A DNA stretch of 64,000 bases, taken from positions 2,638,680 through 2,702,679 of the forward strand of contig NW_023998564.1 in assembly GCF_014805625.2 (NCBI RefSeq), read 5' to 3'. The notes beneath the pieces are model-generated. The model saw only the letters and a program-made list of their open reading frames with translations, did not search any database and was not told the origin of the DNA. Every line of letters starts with the position of its first letter. Position 1 is the stretch's first letter. The stretch comes from Glossina fuscipes. Lineage: Eukaryota > Arthropoda > Insecta > Diptera > Glossinidae. A program made the position numbers and the translations under genes. Below, piece after piece: positions 37,331 through 48,905 of the stretch.

Positions 37331-39925
37331 AACCATATTTAAAAAAAAAGCTAAAGAACAGACATGTGTAGATTGGTACGAAATTTTAAATGCTGGTGAA
37401 GAACGTATATACTTTAGGTGCTTGACCTATCCTTCCGGGCCTTACAAACGTTTTTCCAAACTGAACACACTCTCTACCTTGCATGGAGGACATAAAATAT
37501 GAATGGAAACATTCAGATTGAACGAAAGCTAAATACTGTTTATTATTACTGTAAGCAAATTTAGTCATCTACACAGATACTGCGAAAACGAGAGAGAAAG
37601 GGTGAGAGAGAAAAATTCGGCGCTTTTTTCACTTATCGCCAACGTAATGACAAAGTCTACAAATTCCAAGAATTACATTATTATTCATTGACTGGTTAAA
37701 AAGCATTTCCTAAAGAGAATACATAGAGACTCAGTGGCGTACATAAACAAATGCATCTTAGCTTGGCAAGAAGAAGTTTTCCGTGTTCACACACACAGAG
37801 CGTTGCGGTTGTTTTGAATGTATACCACCTGTATTCAAGTTCCTTTTCCTGGCATTTGATGCCAATCACGTTTAGGTCAATAACACGTCACACACTATTT
37901 TAATCTACGTTGGCATTGCCAATTGAATTTAACTCTTTCCATTCCCCTCCGTAGGAAATTTATTTACGTATATTTTCACTTATTTACTACTTAATATAAA
38001 TACATAATCATAATTACACATTTTGCATGTTTCACTACCAATTTTTTGTGAGACCATTTTTTATGCCTATTTCGGAAATTTCTTAAGGAATTAGTAGCAA
38101 GTAAAAAAAAAAGGACTGCTAAGGGTTAAGCAACGACATTTAATCCAAGTGCTTTGATGGTTTTCGGTCTCCTATTCAATTGTTTTGATCTGGTTATGTG
38201 TCGATCTTTTTGACTGATATCCGTATGACTTTTCTTTGAATATTTTGCATATTTTCGGGTACGAAATTTTATTGAAAACAGATCACTTAAAGTAAACTCT
38301 CTGACATACTTCCCGAAAGCAGGAATCGAAAAAGACAGAGCGCTGCAGAATAACTTATTGTTAGTAAATGGTGGGCCGTGAAGGTTGCCGTCATACCAAC
38401 CTTTATTACGGTTTGTTTCGAAATTTGCCGAACCGTTCGAAAGGTTAAACTTTCAATAACTGTAACTCTGATTTGAAATTTTGCTTTGATGCCCTTTTTA
38501 CGGACAGGAATCAGAAATTGTTCAAATGAGAATCATAGCTAAAGGCAAAAGACGTCAAGAGGTAATTTCCCATTATTGTCAAATGTTGATTTCTCTGAAG
38601 TTTATCCTCAACAAGTAAAATGGTTATACTCGACCGAATGCTATGACCGAATCTTTTCACACTTTACTTTCCATATTGAATGAGCGTAACTTATTGTTCC
38701 ATTTTTTGTAGGATACAAGCGGCAGTTTTTATCGTCTGTCAATTTTAGGTTATGAGTAATGAGCAAAAACCCAGAAAGCAAAATTTTATGTTGCATTGTA
38801 GACGTATGTTTTGACCAATTTGGGCCCTTTTCAAATACTTTCGCAAATTTGTTGGGGGTATCTTCTTAACTCTTGCGTCCAGACGAATGTTTACCGGAAA
38901 TACTGTATAAGTGTGGAGACGGACGGGTGAGACGGCTTAGGTGCATTTCGAATTTGACATTGACTAAAAACGTTTGTACTTTATTGGGAGTTTGAGGGTT
39001 GCTAAAATTATAGTTTTTAAAAAAACGTTGCAATTTTTTAGTACAACAGAATTGTTTTTACGACCAAAAGAATATTTACAACAAATGTTACATAGATGGA
39101 CAGATGGACGAACATGCTTAAATCTATCTACAAATAACGAGCTATTCGTTTTAATGATTGAGAGGTAAGGAGTGTAAAATAAAACAAAAAAACAAACAAG
39201 CGTTATGGAATATAGGGATATAATAATTATTTAATAAGCTGTTTAACACACATTACACTCCTGCTGCTCATTTAACACCTTTAAGGTGATCACTATGCAT
39301 AGCAATAGAGGTGGATGGTGACATGAGGCAGAAACGCAACGGTTAATGCGCATATGTAGCTTATTAATTTCATATGAATGAGAGCTTTTTTTAATAGGCA
39401 GAAAAAAAAGCTTTTTTTTATCGTATTCTAGATACGGAGAAGGAGAATGTTAGTCGAATGAATGGGTTGCTGCTCTGTTTAATGAATTTAACGCTTGCGA
39501 TGATCAGTTCAATTTTGCACGCTAACAAAAGCGATTGTTGGTCTTCTTCACGACTTTAGCTCTGAAGTAAGAATTTTACAAGCATTACCTCCTTTAGACT
39601 GTTCCTCTGTATCTAAAGCACTCAGTTCTTATCATTTAATTCGTTAAAGAAAAAAAAAATAGAAAAATCCTAACAATGAAACTACAATATTGTATTAAAA
39701 ATTTAAAAAAAGTACAACAAAACGAAACAAATCATTAAAAAAGCACATATATATATATACTCGAGTATATGCAATCGCTTCAGTGGATTTTTTGTTTTAT
39801 TAAAAATGTCTAAATAAAAATATTAATTAATCTTCTAGTACGAGCGAGCGTTGATAAGCTTAGAATTTTTTACTTAATTAACGGCCAACACAAGTGCATA
39901 ACGTAATCACTCGTAGAGATCTGTT
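37330..39925. other. Non-coding stretch with a further repeat copy
   Basis: 38605-39180 is a dispersed-repeat copy: head AACAAGTAAAATGG, then TTTTGACCAATTTGG, a GGACGGGTGAGACGG tract and an ATGGACAGATGGACG end. The remainder is featureless AT-rich DNA. Confidence 0.45.
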
Positions 39926-39929
39926 ACAA

Positions 39930-40346
39930 TCATTTAGTCGTGCGTTATAAAAAGTTCAATAGTTTAAACAACAACAGCAGCAACATAAAGTCGTGAATTC
40001 TTAACTGACAAAGAACAGCAACAAACAATTGCGCACAAACCAACCACACACAACACAATAACGAAACTATTAAGTCAGTGTTCCCATGCATGACGCGTCT
40101 GGTTCTATAATTCTCTAGCGACTGTTAAGCTTAAAAATATTTAACTCTTTTAAGATAAAATTTATTAAATAAAAAAAAGAAAGGAAAAAAGAGCTAATAA
40201 ATAAATTGAAAACATCACCAATACAGCCTCAAGTAAACTAATTAATATTAAAGTTGACGTTCCTTTAAAATAGAAGAAAGAGGGAACAATTGTTACAAAA
40301 AAAAAACCGAAGTGAAAAATGCTACTGAATATATATATATATGACG
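39930..40346 (+). other. Candidate second leader exon (CAA-rich, AUG-poor)
   Basis: TCATTTAGTCGTGCG (39930) resembles a fly initiator. The following 150 bases are CAA/CAG-rich and free of ATG, as in many fly 5' UTRs. Two overlapping minimal uORFs start at 40087 and 40091, then no ATG appears until AAAAATGCTACTG at 40319, with a possible donor GTAAAC at 40347. The donor is weak and no product is recognised. It could be an alternative first exon of the same gene as 25201-25835, or chance. Confidence 0.3.
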
Positions 40347-40429
40347 GTAAACAATATTGTTTTAATTTAATTGAATTCTTTATTTTTCCTTCTTGTTTTT
40401 TTGGTGTTTAACTTGCCAAATCCGAGTTA

Positions 40430-42440
40430 CTTCAAAAAAACGATATGATTTTAACAACACTAATATTTTACTGCTCAAATTTCATCTTTCACATATTATG
40501 CTCGATTGCTCTGTTGGACATATTGAAATCTTAGTTCAAGACAGTTAAATATTACAAAAATAGGAAAAACGAACTTTTTAAAAAATTTACGAAACTTGGT
40601 TCTGCTAATAACTATTTCGCTTGCCTGTAGGGCATACATTGAATTGCATCAATCACCAATATTATTGCAGACGCCTTGGTTTGACGAAATCCTCACTGCT
40701 TGTTAATACTAAATATTTTCTTAAGTTTATCAAAATTTTCACCTTTCCGGTTCAACTGTAAACTATCCGTATCCGATAACTAATTTGGTTTCTATTCCCA
40801 TCTTAATCATTTCAGAAAATGACAGATAAGATGGTTTAGGGTCTCTAAAATACATTTGTGCACCTGAACCTGATGGGATTCCATCATGTGTACTTAAATC
40901 ACGCTCTTTCAAACTATATGGTGTTACTTCAATGATTTTTAATCAATCCTTGAAACTAGATGTTTTCTCTTCGTGTTGGAAGTATAGTTTCATTATTCCA
41001 ATTTAAAAATGTGGAAATAGACATCACGTAGAGAACTATAGAAGCATGGCCAAGTTGAGTGTAAATTGTTTGAGCGAATTTTACTCAGCATTCAGCTTTT
41101 CCTATCAAAACTCATATTCCAAGCATGGCTTTCGTAAAGAAAGATCTACTGTCACGAATATCTTAGCGTTTACTTGCCATATTTTCTAGATTTTTTCTGT
41201 GGTTCTCGCACGGATGTCGCGTATAGTGATTTTAGTAAAGCGTTTGACTTAGTTAACCATAACTTATAGATCTTCCAACTGTATGCCTCTGGCTTCCCTT
41301 TGTACTTAGTCAAATGGATAAACTCTTATCTGCATAACGGATCATTCAGCGTTCTGTTTAACTTCATTAGCTCGGATGAATTTCCCTTAGTGTCTGACGC
41401 TCCTCAAGCAGCCACTTAGGACCCCTTTTATTTAGTTTATGGATTAATGATGTCACCTCGGCAATTAATCGAGCCAGATCTTACGATGTTAAATTCTTTT
41501 CTTTCTTTTCCTTGGAATCGCAATTGTTTCAGCGTGAAATTGACTTAAATAATTTGATTACATAGCGCTCGTTAAATTTTATGAGATTAAATCTGAAGAA
41601 ATACTTGAAGCTATCTTTCTAAACAAGGAAGTCTTTCAATACTACGTATTCCGTTTACTCACACAACTTGGAAAACATTGATTCGTTCATTGATATAGAG
41701 ATTCTATTGGATCAAAGATTACGTTTTTAGAAGAGTACTTAGTTTCATTAAGAGGTGATCCAAAGAGCTGAAGGGTGCCTACATAACAACAAGTAAGAAA
41801 GTTATATTTGGCGAAGGCCAAATTTTTGTTAAAAAAAACCAAATTACCTTCAGTTTACTCTCCATCGCTCGCTTCTGCTCTGACCAATTTGGCCAACTTT
41901 CAATACCAATCTGCCAAATTTCTATAAAATTTAAAGTTCATTTTTGCGACCAGGGGAGTGCCAGCAACACACGCCACATAGACACACAGGCGGACAGACA
42001 TGGCCAAATCAATTCAGAATTATACGCTGATCAAAAATATATATACTTTATAGGGTCTCTCATTATGAAAAAAAAAAAAAATTAGTATATACCCCTCTTA
42101 CAATGGTGAATATCAAAAGGCTGTACATGTGCTTAGTTAGACTAACACTTGAGTATGCCTCTGTTTTGTGGTGTTCTTCCCTTAGGTGCTATGTAGATTC
42201 AATTTAATCAGTTCAAAAGCAGGTCTTACTCTTTATCCTTAGGTTGGCGCCCACTTGTATCTATTCCTCCTTATGAAAATATGTTGCTTCTATTGCCCCT
42301 ACCCTTTTATTTCTATTAAAGTTTTCACTTAGGTTCCTTTGTCCTTTCGCCAGTAATAGTTCAGATATCAAAGATTTGAAATCTGTTAATGTTATTCGAA
42401 GGCTGAACATAATTATTCGACTTATTCGTATTATATGATT
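40430..42440 (+). mobile_element. LINE, longest copy of the first family: endonuclease-RT linker and RT domain
   Basis: The + strand reads, with frameshifts: ELFKKFTKLGSANNYFA (near 40575), APEPDGIPSCVLKS (near 40863), SCWKYSFIIPI and ENYRSMAKLS (near 41035), NSYSKHGFRKERSTVTNIL (near 41110), DVAYSDFSKAFDLVNHNLL (near 41215, catalytic Asp present), WINSYLHNGSFSVLFN, ATLGPLLFSLWINDV, and after an interruption IKRLYMCLVRLTLEYASVLW (near 42115). These are RT blocks in the canonical order. The catalytic YADD box is lost (SYDVKFF) and many stops are present. A 0.33-kb dispersed repeat is nested at 41788-42115. Confidence 0.88.
41788..42115 (+). repeat. Dispersed fly repeat nested in the LINE
   Basis: The insert starts AACAAGTAAGAAAG with the palindrome TTTGGCGAAGGCCAAA (41807-41822). 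It has GACCAATTTGGCC, CAGGCGGACAGACATGGCC and TATACTTTATAGGGTCT, and ends near TATACCCCTCTTACA. LINE protein sequence is interrupted on both sides, so this insertion is younger than the LINE. Confidence 0.75.
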
Positions 42441-42544
42441 TTAATAAACTGATTTAAAATTTTTGACTTGTTCCACGAAATTTATTCATAATTCTACACG
42501 CTAAATTTAATTAGCAATTAATTTTGTTAAAAAAAAATTTTTTA

Positions 42545-42720
42545 AATTATTATTCTTTTAGACAGCGAAATTTATTTTGAAACCAAACTCTTAAAGAACT
42601 AGCATCCACGGTTCTCGGCTTTATTGAAAACTTTACCACGCTAGACATTTGAAGGCACGATATCTGAGTTGTTAGTCGAGATTCTTTGCCTCTCTTTCTG
42701 CGCCCACTCATGCATACCAG
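42545..42720 (-). mobile_element. tRNA-derived SINE, second full-length copy
   Basis: The reverse complement carries GAGGCAAAGAATCTCGACTA with ACAACTC, then GTGGTAAAGTTTTCAATAAA and GCCGAGAACC, GATGCTAGTTCTTTAAGA, and an AATAATAATTT tail. It aligns over head, body and tail with the SINE at 14006-14184, proving a dispersed retroposon family rather than a chance tRNA-like sequence. The B box is degraded. No target-site duplication is clear. Confidence 0.8.
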
Positions 42721-42949
42721 TAGAGATCATTTTTTTTATTTCAATACGACTATTTATTTATAGACTTTTTTTATGACTTTACTAATGAGTCTGACGAATG
42801 AAGAACTGCGTAGGTTCCGCCCAAAGGCAAGGAATTCAAGATTTATAAAAATTAATTGACAAACCCTTGAGTTTTAATGAACTTTTTTATTAAAAGAAAT
42901 AAAAACACTGTACTTCGCGACTGCCTAGCATTAAATACCTCATTTTATT

Positions 42950-43380
42950 CTACATTGAACGTCTTTTTAAAATACGGCGTTATTTGGGAAGTGGTCCTAT
43001 CCGAACCATTCCCAATGGCGTTTGTTCTTGGGCAAAAATACGTCAGTTTACCAAGTTTTATCAAAATATTTTAAAAGGTGTGGACTGTAAACCGAACCCA
43101 ACAACACAACACGGACAGATATTCTCGCATATATCCGCGGAAGCCATAAGTGGTGTAGGGTATAACAGTACATTGTGGCATAAAGTAGTGTTCGAGAGTT
43201 AAAAGCTCAAGTGTAAGGGTTAAGTTTGGTCGTAGGTCTATCGAATGCTCATTCGATAAAGGTATAAGACTTATAGAACGTATTGGGAACACTCTCTTCT
43301 AGGCTGCTCCCAACACTTTCCTATCTCTTTTTCTCTCCTTTCGGAACGTTACACGAACAGGAAGCATGTCTTGTCGTCAA
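42950..43380 (+). repeat. Dispersed fly repeat copy
   Basis: Characteristic phrases are GTCCTATCCGAACCATTCCC, TTCTTGGGCAAAAATACG, CAAGTTTTATCAAAATATTT, ACACGGACAGATA, then the end block GGCTGCTCCCAACACTTTCC. The first phrase recurs in altered form near 51.42 kb. Confidence 0.6.
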
Positions 43381-43509
43381 AAACAAGCAAAAAAAAATAT
43401 CAGTGAGCGTTCACTTATATGAATACCTAGATAAAATAACGGACTAAGCAATGCTTGCATGTATACCCCAGTAAATGAATTCACTTCAAAGCAGTTCTAG
43501 CAAATCTCT

Positions 43510-44525
43510 TAAGTTTTGCCTATCAGTCAGAACAAGTCGAAAACTATACATAAAGAAATCACGCGACTATTTTCTTCCTTTAATTACTATAAAAATAATC
43601 AACAAATTTTAGCTTCTCTCAGCCGTTTTGAAGCTAACTCGATCCCGCTTAAAGAATTCTGCAGAGATCAAAACAAATTATGCGCTACTTATAAAATCGA
43701 TGCTTTGCGACCTCCTAGTCAAGCTCTGTTAATTTCTGGAAAGTCACCTATATTTGCGCGAGAGATTCTTGATAGACGGTTTTCAAGTCGCATAACTTTG
43801 GCAGTATCCATGCACACAACTAAGGGCCATTTAAGACAAACATTTAGAAATAAGACGAAGTTCTGAAAAAATTCGATATATGTTCAATTTTACAATGTCA
43901 CTTCGAAAAAGATAACAAAGCCTCGAAAGTTTGTGAAAAATTCATAATGCGTATGCTTTATAGAAATCAACAGCAAGCAAATGTTTTGCTCGTTTTAGAA
44001 ATTTCGATGGTAAAGACGTACCGCGGTATGCTCGGCGAAGTTGATGAAAATTTTTATAAAATTGAGGCACAATGGCGCAATTCATTTTATGACTTTGGTG
44101 GAGAACTACCACATTGACTAAAATGAATAAATATTGAGCAATTCAGGTTGGTTGGCTCCTTACTTGAATACCCACTGAATCGGCAGTAAAAACTGTTACG
44201 GCCAGTAATAGACGAAATCGTTTGTTGAGATTGGAATGGAATGCGGAACCATGATCTACTTTAACCTGACAACGGCATCCGGAATTGGCCACATATGTCT
44301 TCAATGTTTCGACAAGAATTCTCATCCAAACACAGTACAGCCAGATCTTATCCGGTTTGACTGCCGTTTGATACGCATTCTCCAATGCCGTCTAATAATC
44401 GCAAAGCTGATATCAAAAGAGACCTATAATATGTTGATATCAGTTGCTTTCTCGCGTAGAGTTCTCCGACGCTCTGTAGCAATTGAGATGTTCGCCGACA
44501 CCATCTCAAAAATTCACTGGCCAAG
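43510..44525. other. Unclassified coding-like block
   Basis: On the + strand 43516-43866 is open for 116 codons, and a shifted frame continues for about 85 more (with MVKTYRGMLGEVDENFYKIE and WRNSFYDFGGELPH) to 44117. From 44525 down to 44105 the minus strand has a frame with only two stops (RWCRRTSQLLQSVGELYARK, then DENSCRNIEDICGQFRM). The block is less AT-rich than its neighbours. I do not recognise a family on either strand. A decayed gene or transposase is likelier than a working gene because no frame is intact. Confidence 0.35.
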
Positions 44526-45900
44526 TTGACAAATGTTTGACTTAATAAAGTTTATTTAAGAACAATGAGTTTCAATTTTGATGAAAACTTGTCATGAAGT
44601 TATTCTTCTAACTAATATCTGAAATCAACTTAACGCTTACTGGAGCATTGCGGATTATTTGAATGCAGGTCAAGTTTTCCGAAGAAAAAACAGCCCTGCC
44701 CGAACCAAAGCTAAACAAAATATAAATTCTTTCAAAACATATTTGTAACTCGCGATATACTTGGATAACGAATGTTGGTTTGCTTGTTATCTTATCAGAA
44801 GAAAACACTTTGCTTTTACAACAAATTCTTACAGTCTGTCCTTTTAATATAAAGAAAAAATACTTTATCAATGCATGATTTATAGGTATAGCAAACTTCA
44901 GTGTCTTCCAAATATTAATCCGCATTTAATGATTCATATTCTATAAACATTCATAAGATAACCTGTTAGATGGTGGTTGATCTGTGGTTCGATTGACAAC
45001 TTCTAAGATAATCAAGAATAATTAAAAATATGAGGGATAGAAACTTTGCTAGCACAACAGGACGAGTTTTAAAAAAATTTTAATAATAATTTAGTAATTA
45101 GCCTAAGTTTATTGAGAACGTCTACTAACGTTAAACCATTTTTCGATATTACATAAGAGTCACCTAAGTCGAGTAAAATATTCTAAACTTTTTCTTTTTA
45201 TGATAAAGCCAGTTCTTTTTAATATCTTTTCGTTAGCAACAACAGCAACAATAACAAGAACCATCTTTTTACCCATCACTGACTGTGTTTGTCAATGTTA
45301 CCAATAGTACTTATCTTACCTAACACACATATAAATAATAGTTAATGTAAATATACAGCGTACCCTAATAGGCATTAAATGAATTCACTTTTTGTAGTCG
45401 TATTTATACATCTTTGTCGCAATGGAATGAAAATTTTCAAGTATATATTAGAGTGCAAGTAAATCATTTAAATATTTACTCAAGCCTTTATGTATACAAA
45501 AAACTGCTTCTTCCTCTTTCTTTTATTCATATATATGAGGCTTTGTTGCGCGCACGCACATGTATACACAACCACAAAGTGCAAAAAACTTAAATAATAT
45601 TAAACAAAAAGGTATGAATCACCGTAATCTTATGAAAAAAAGCTATGTTAATTTTATGAGAAATCTTGTCATCTTTATTCTTTATACAAGATTTTGGAAG
45701 TTAGGCCATTTTAATTGACCATTTGAGCGCACTGACTAGTATAAGGCATTCCACATGCGATATATATCCTCAAATGAAAATTCAAATTGTTTTTTTTTTA
45801 AAGAAAAATTTCATTCGCGTTCGAAGTTTTCTTCTCATATTATGTTGTAAAAGCCTAGCCTTTGGCTTGAAAATAGAAAATGTCGGTCAAACACTGTAAT
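44525..45900. other. Non-coding stretch
   Basis: A 105-codon minus frame (44925-44608) has no recognisable motif. Nothing else is seen. Confidence 0.4.
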
Positions 45901-45904
45901 GAAT

Positions 45905-46330
45905 ATTCGAGTTGAACGATGAGTGGACACACGGGCGACACGAAAAACAAGCGCTCTGTCAGGCAGCGAAGACAGCAATTACTGGTGGGGCGGACAAGCA
46001 CTCAAGCAAACGAACACACAGGCAGACGGACAGATGGTTAGGCGGGCAAAGAGATGAATTTGTGGACTGGCAGATTGTCGGGCGGACAAATAGACTGGGT
46101 GGATGACGGGCAGATAGACTGGAGGACAATCAGATATTCAGACAGATTAGCGGGCAGAGTAGCTTTAGGGTAACCGATGAATGAAATAAGAGATGAAGAA
46201 GATTGTCAGGTGATATGGCGAATCAAGCGAAACGAACAAAATAATAAATCAAAGGACGAAAAAGTGACGGAAGAACTAACAGACGGAACTAAGTGTGGAA
46301 TTGAATGACAGGCGGACATTCGCGTATTAG
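45905..46330. repeat. Decayed GGACAGAC-type tetranucleotide tract
   Basis: Units such as GGCAGACGGACAGATGG, GGCGGACAAATAGACTGG and GACGGGCAGATAGACTGG repeat with period 4 and much substitution, strongly purine-biased on the + strand. Confidence 0.65.
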
Positions 46331-47140
46331 TCAAGGACGTAAACACTTTAGGAAGTCTCTGTTCAACGCTTCTACGGTATTACGGAATATAGAATACTAC
46401 CGGAATTTACAAATACGCAAAAAAACGGTTAATTAATTTGAATTTGCGAATTTCAATATATATGTTATTGATGGAAAATTTGTAAAATCTGTTTTTTTTT
46501 TTTTTAAGAATTGAAATAATTTCATGCCTTTTACAGACTGATTTCCCAAGTCGATGACTTTGTTTGTTTACAATTTTATAAATATTTATATTCGTGTGCT
46601 TGTGTAGGCACAATTTATAAAATAATGTTACACATTCATATGAGAATACTATGGTTACTACTGTTCAAATATTGATACAACAAATGCATACAAAATATCT
46701 GCCTTTGTTTACAAAAAAAAAAACTTTTTTTTTGTTATTCGAGTGACCGACCTTCGGCATGATAACTCGGATACTTTTCAAAGAAGAAACGCTTTTACTT
46801 GTAAACTAATTAATACTATTTTTTTATATGTAAGTGTTATTTAGATTGGCATCAAAAGCATGCAAAAATCAGCACATTTCTGATACATTTTTTTGTTATA
46901 TTTACTTTTTTGGTGCGGCTATTAACACGCGCGCAATAATTATACACAATTTAAGCTAAACTTCCAGCTGAACTAACTAATCTTATCATGAACGTCCACT
47001 TACGTCTACATCCTTCCTATTTCGCCTTTACCCAAACACTAAGTAGAAATCACGTCTATCACTGCTTATCGAATTTATGAATTCTTTTAAAAAATTCAGA
47101 TACTTCGAAGGGTTTTAAAGTATAATCGATTTCTCGCAGC
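46330..47140. other. Non-coding stretch
   Basis: AT-rich with homopolymers (46493-46505, 46711-46734). No gene seen. Confidence 0.5.
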
Positions 47141-47144
47141 ACAT

Positions 47145-47755
47145 GTCGTCTTTTGAGAATTGTCCTTACAATATTCATTTGTTCACACCCATATTTATGT
47201 TCATGTTCATTATTCATTTTCACAATCCTATTTATGTTCATATTTATATTTTTATTCACATTAACATTCGTGCTCCTTTTAGCGTTCACATTCATTTGTT
47301 TTTGTATTTATGTTGTGTTCCTACTCGTTATGGTCGTCATGTTCACAGTCGTATGCATATTCATATGCGTATTCATGTTGATATTCTTATTCAGATTCAT
47401 TTTTTATATTCACACTCTTTACTCCTATTCGTATTTATATTCATAATCGTATTCATATTCATAACCATATTCATACTCTTAGTGATATTCATTAAGTTAT
47501 TCATATACTTATCCATTTTCATATTCTTATTCATATTATTCTTATTCGTATTCATATTCAGATTCATACTCTCGTTCATGTTCATATCCATAAGCAGACT
47601 CATGCACTTAGTCATATTCGAATTCATATTCTTATTCAGATTCGTGTTCTTGTGCATCTTCGTATTTTTATTCTTGTTTGTATTCTTATTCTTATTTTTA
47701 TTCGCCTTCTTATTACTATTCATATTCCTGCTTATATTCAAAGTCATTAATTAGA
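47145..47755. repeat. Degenerate hexanucleotide array (TTCATA/TTCTTA, about 600 bp)
   Basis: Units beginning TTC recur every six bases (TTCATA, TTCTTA, TTCAGA, TTCGTG, TTCATG) with heavy point substitution but few shifts of phase. The period being a multiple of three keeps frames open on both strands: Phe/Ile/Leu-rich on + (203 codons) and Asn/Met/Lys-rich on -. I treat the open frames as a by-product of the array, not a gene. Confidence 0.85.
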
Positions 47756-47759
47756 AATT

Positions 47760-48505
47760 GACTTGATTCGCCGCCAAACATATTATTAATATATGAGAAG
47801 CTAAACAATCAAATATTAAAATATGTTTGTATCCACAAACCACAATCAAAAATTTAGCATCTAAATATTCACCACGTAATAGTGGTCTTAATCTGTTTAT
47901 AAAACTTTTTATATAAGAAGAGTCCCTTGGGTTATTATTATATATTCACTTTAGCTGAGGCATATCCAAAGTTCGTTTTAAACCTAACAAAACTATGTTG
48001 CTTTCTTCTTGACTTTGTAATTCTATTCTATACCCGATGAGATAACGCGAACAGCGGTATAGGTCAGTTTATCCTGAACGACAATAACTGCTTCGAATAG
48101 CGATATGAGTCATAGTATATAATAAATTATATCTTTCACAACGTACCTAAATGGCATTTTAATGCAACATAACATAACATTCAACAACAAAACTTAAGCC
48201 ATAGATATTGATTAAGAACTTATTCGCATTTGTTTGAAAATGTTTCGACATAAAGTGTAAAATGCACGTAACGGAAATAATTTCGGTTTAAAGTTTTGTA
48301 TGCTTATGTTCCTAAATTTTATTAAATGCCACTTAAACGAAAGTTTAAAAATAAAAATTTTTGTAAAAATATCACAATCATATTTTTAGGCAAAGCATAT
48401 TTTTAAAATAAAAGCGCACTTATCTAAATAACGAATTTCGAAAATAAACGCAAACGAAACTAAATTCGTAGAAAAGAAAAAATCGAAGTGAAAATAATTT
48501 CCTTA
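47760..48505. other. Non-coding AT-rich stretch before the gap
   Basis: Nothing recognised. Confidence 0.5.
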
Positions 48506-48905
48506 NNNNNNNNNNNNNNNNNNNNNNNNNNNNNNNNNNNNNNNNNNNNNNNNNNNNNNNNNNNNNNNNNNNNNNNNNNNNNNNNNNNNNNNNNNNNNNN
48601 NNNNNNNNNNNNNNNNNNNNNNNNNNNNNNNNNNNNNNNNNNNNNNNNNNNNNNNNNNNNNNNNNNNNNNNNNNNNNNNNNNNNNNNNNNNNNNNNNNNN
48701 NNNNNNNNNNNNNNNNNNNNNNNNNNNNNNNNNNNNNNNNNNNNNNNNNNNNNNNNNNNNNNNNNNNNNNNNNNNNNNNNNNNNNNNNNNNNNNNNNNNN
48801 NNNNNNNNNNNNNNNNNNNNNNNNNNNNNNNNNNNNNNNNNNNNNNNNNNNNNNNNNNNNNNNNNNNNNNNNNNNNNNNNNNNNNNNNNNNNNNNNNNNN
48901 NNNNN
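48506..48905. other. Assembly gap (400 N)
   Basis: Four hundred Ns; content unknown. Confidence 0.98.

Noticed and set aside
44608..44925. 105-residue minus-strand frame
   Set aside because: No recognisable motif, no start or splice support, AT-rich composition like its surroundings.
47143..47754. 203-residue Phe/Ile-rich 'membrane protein' on + and Asn/Met-rich protein on -
   Set aside because: Both are translations of a hexanucleotide array whose period keeps frames open.
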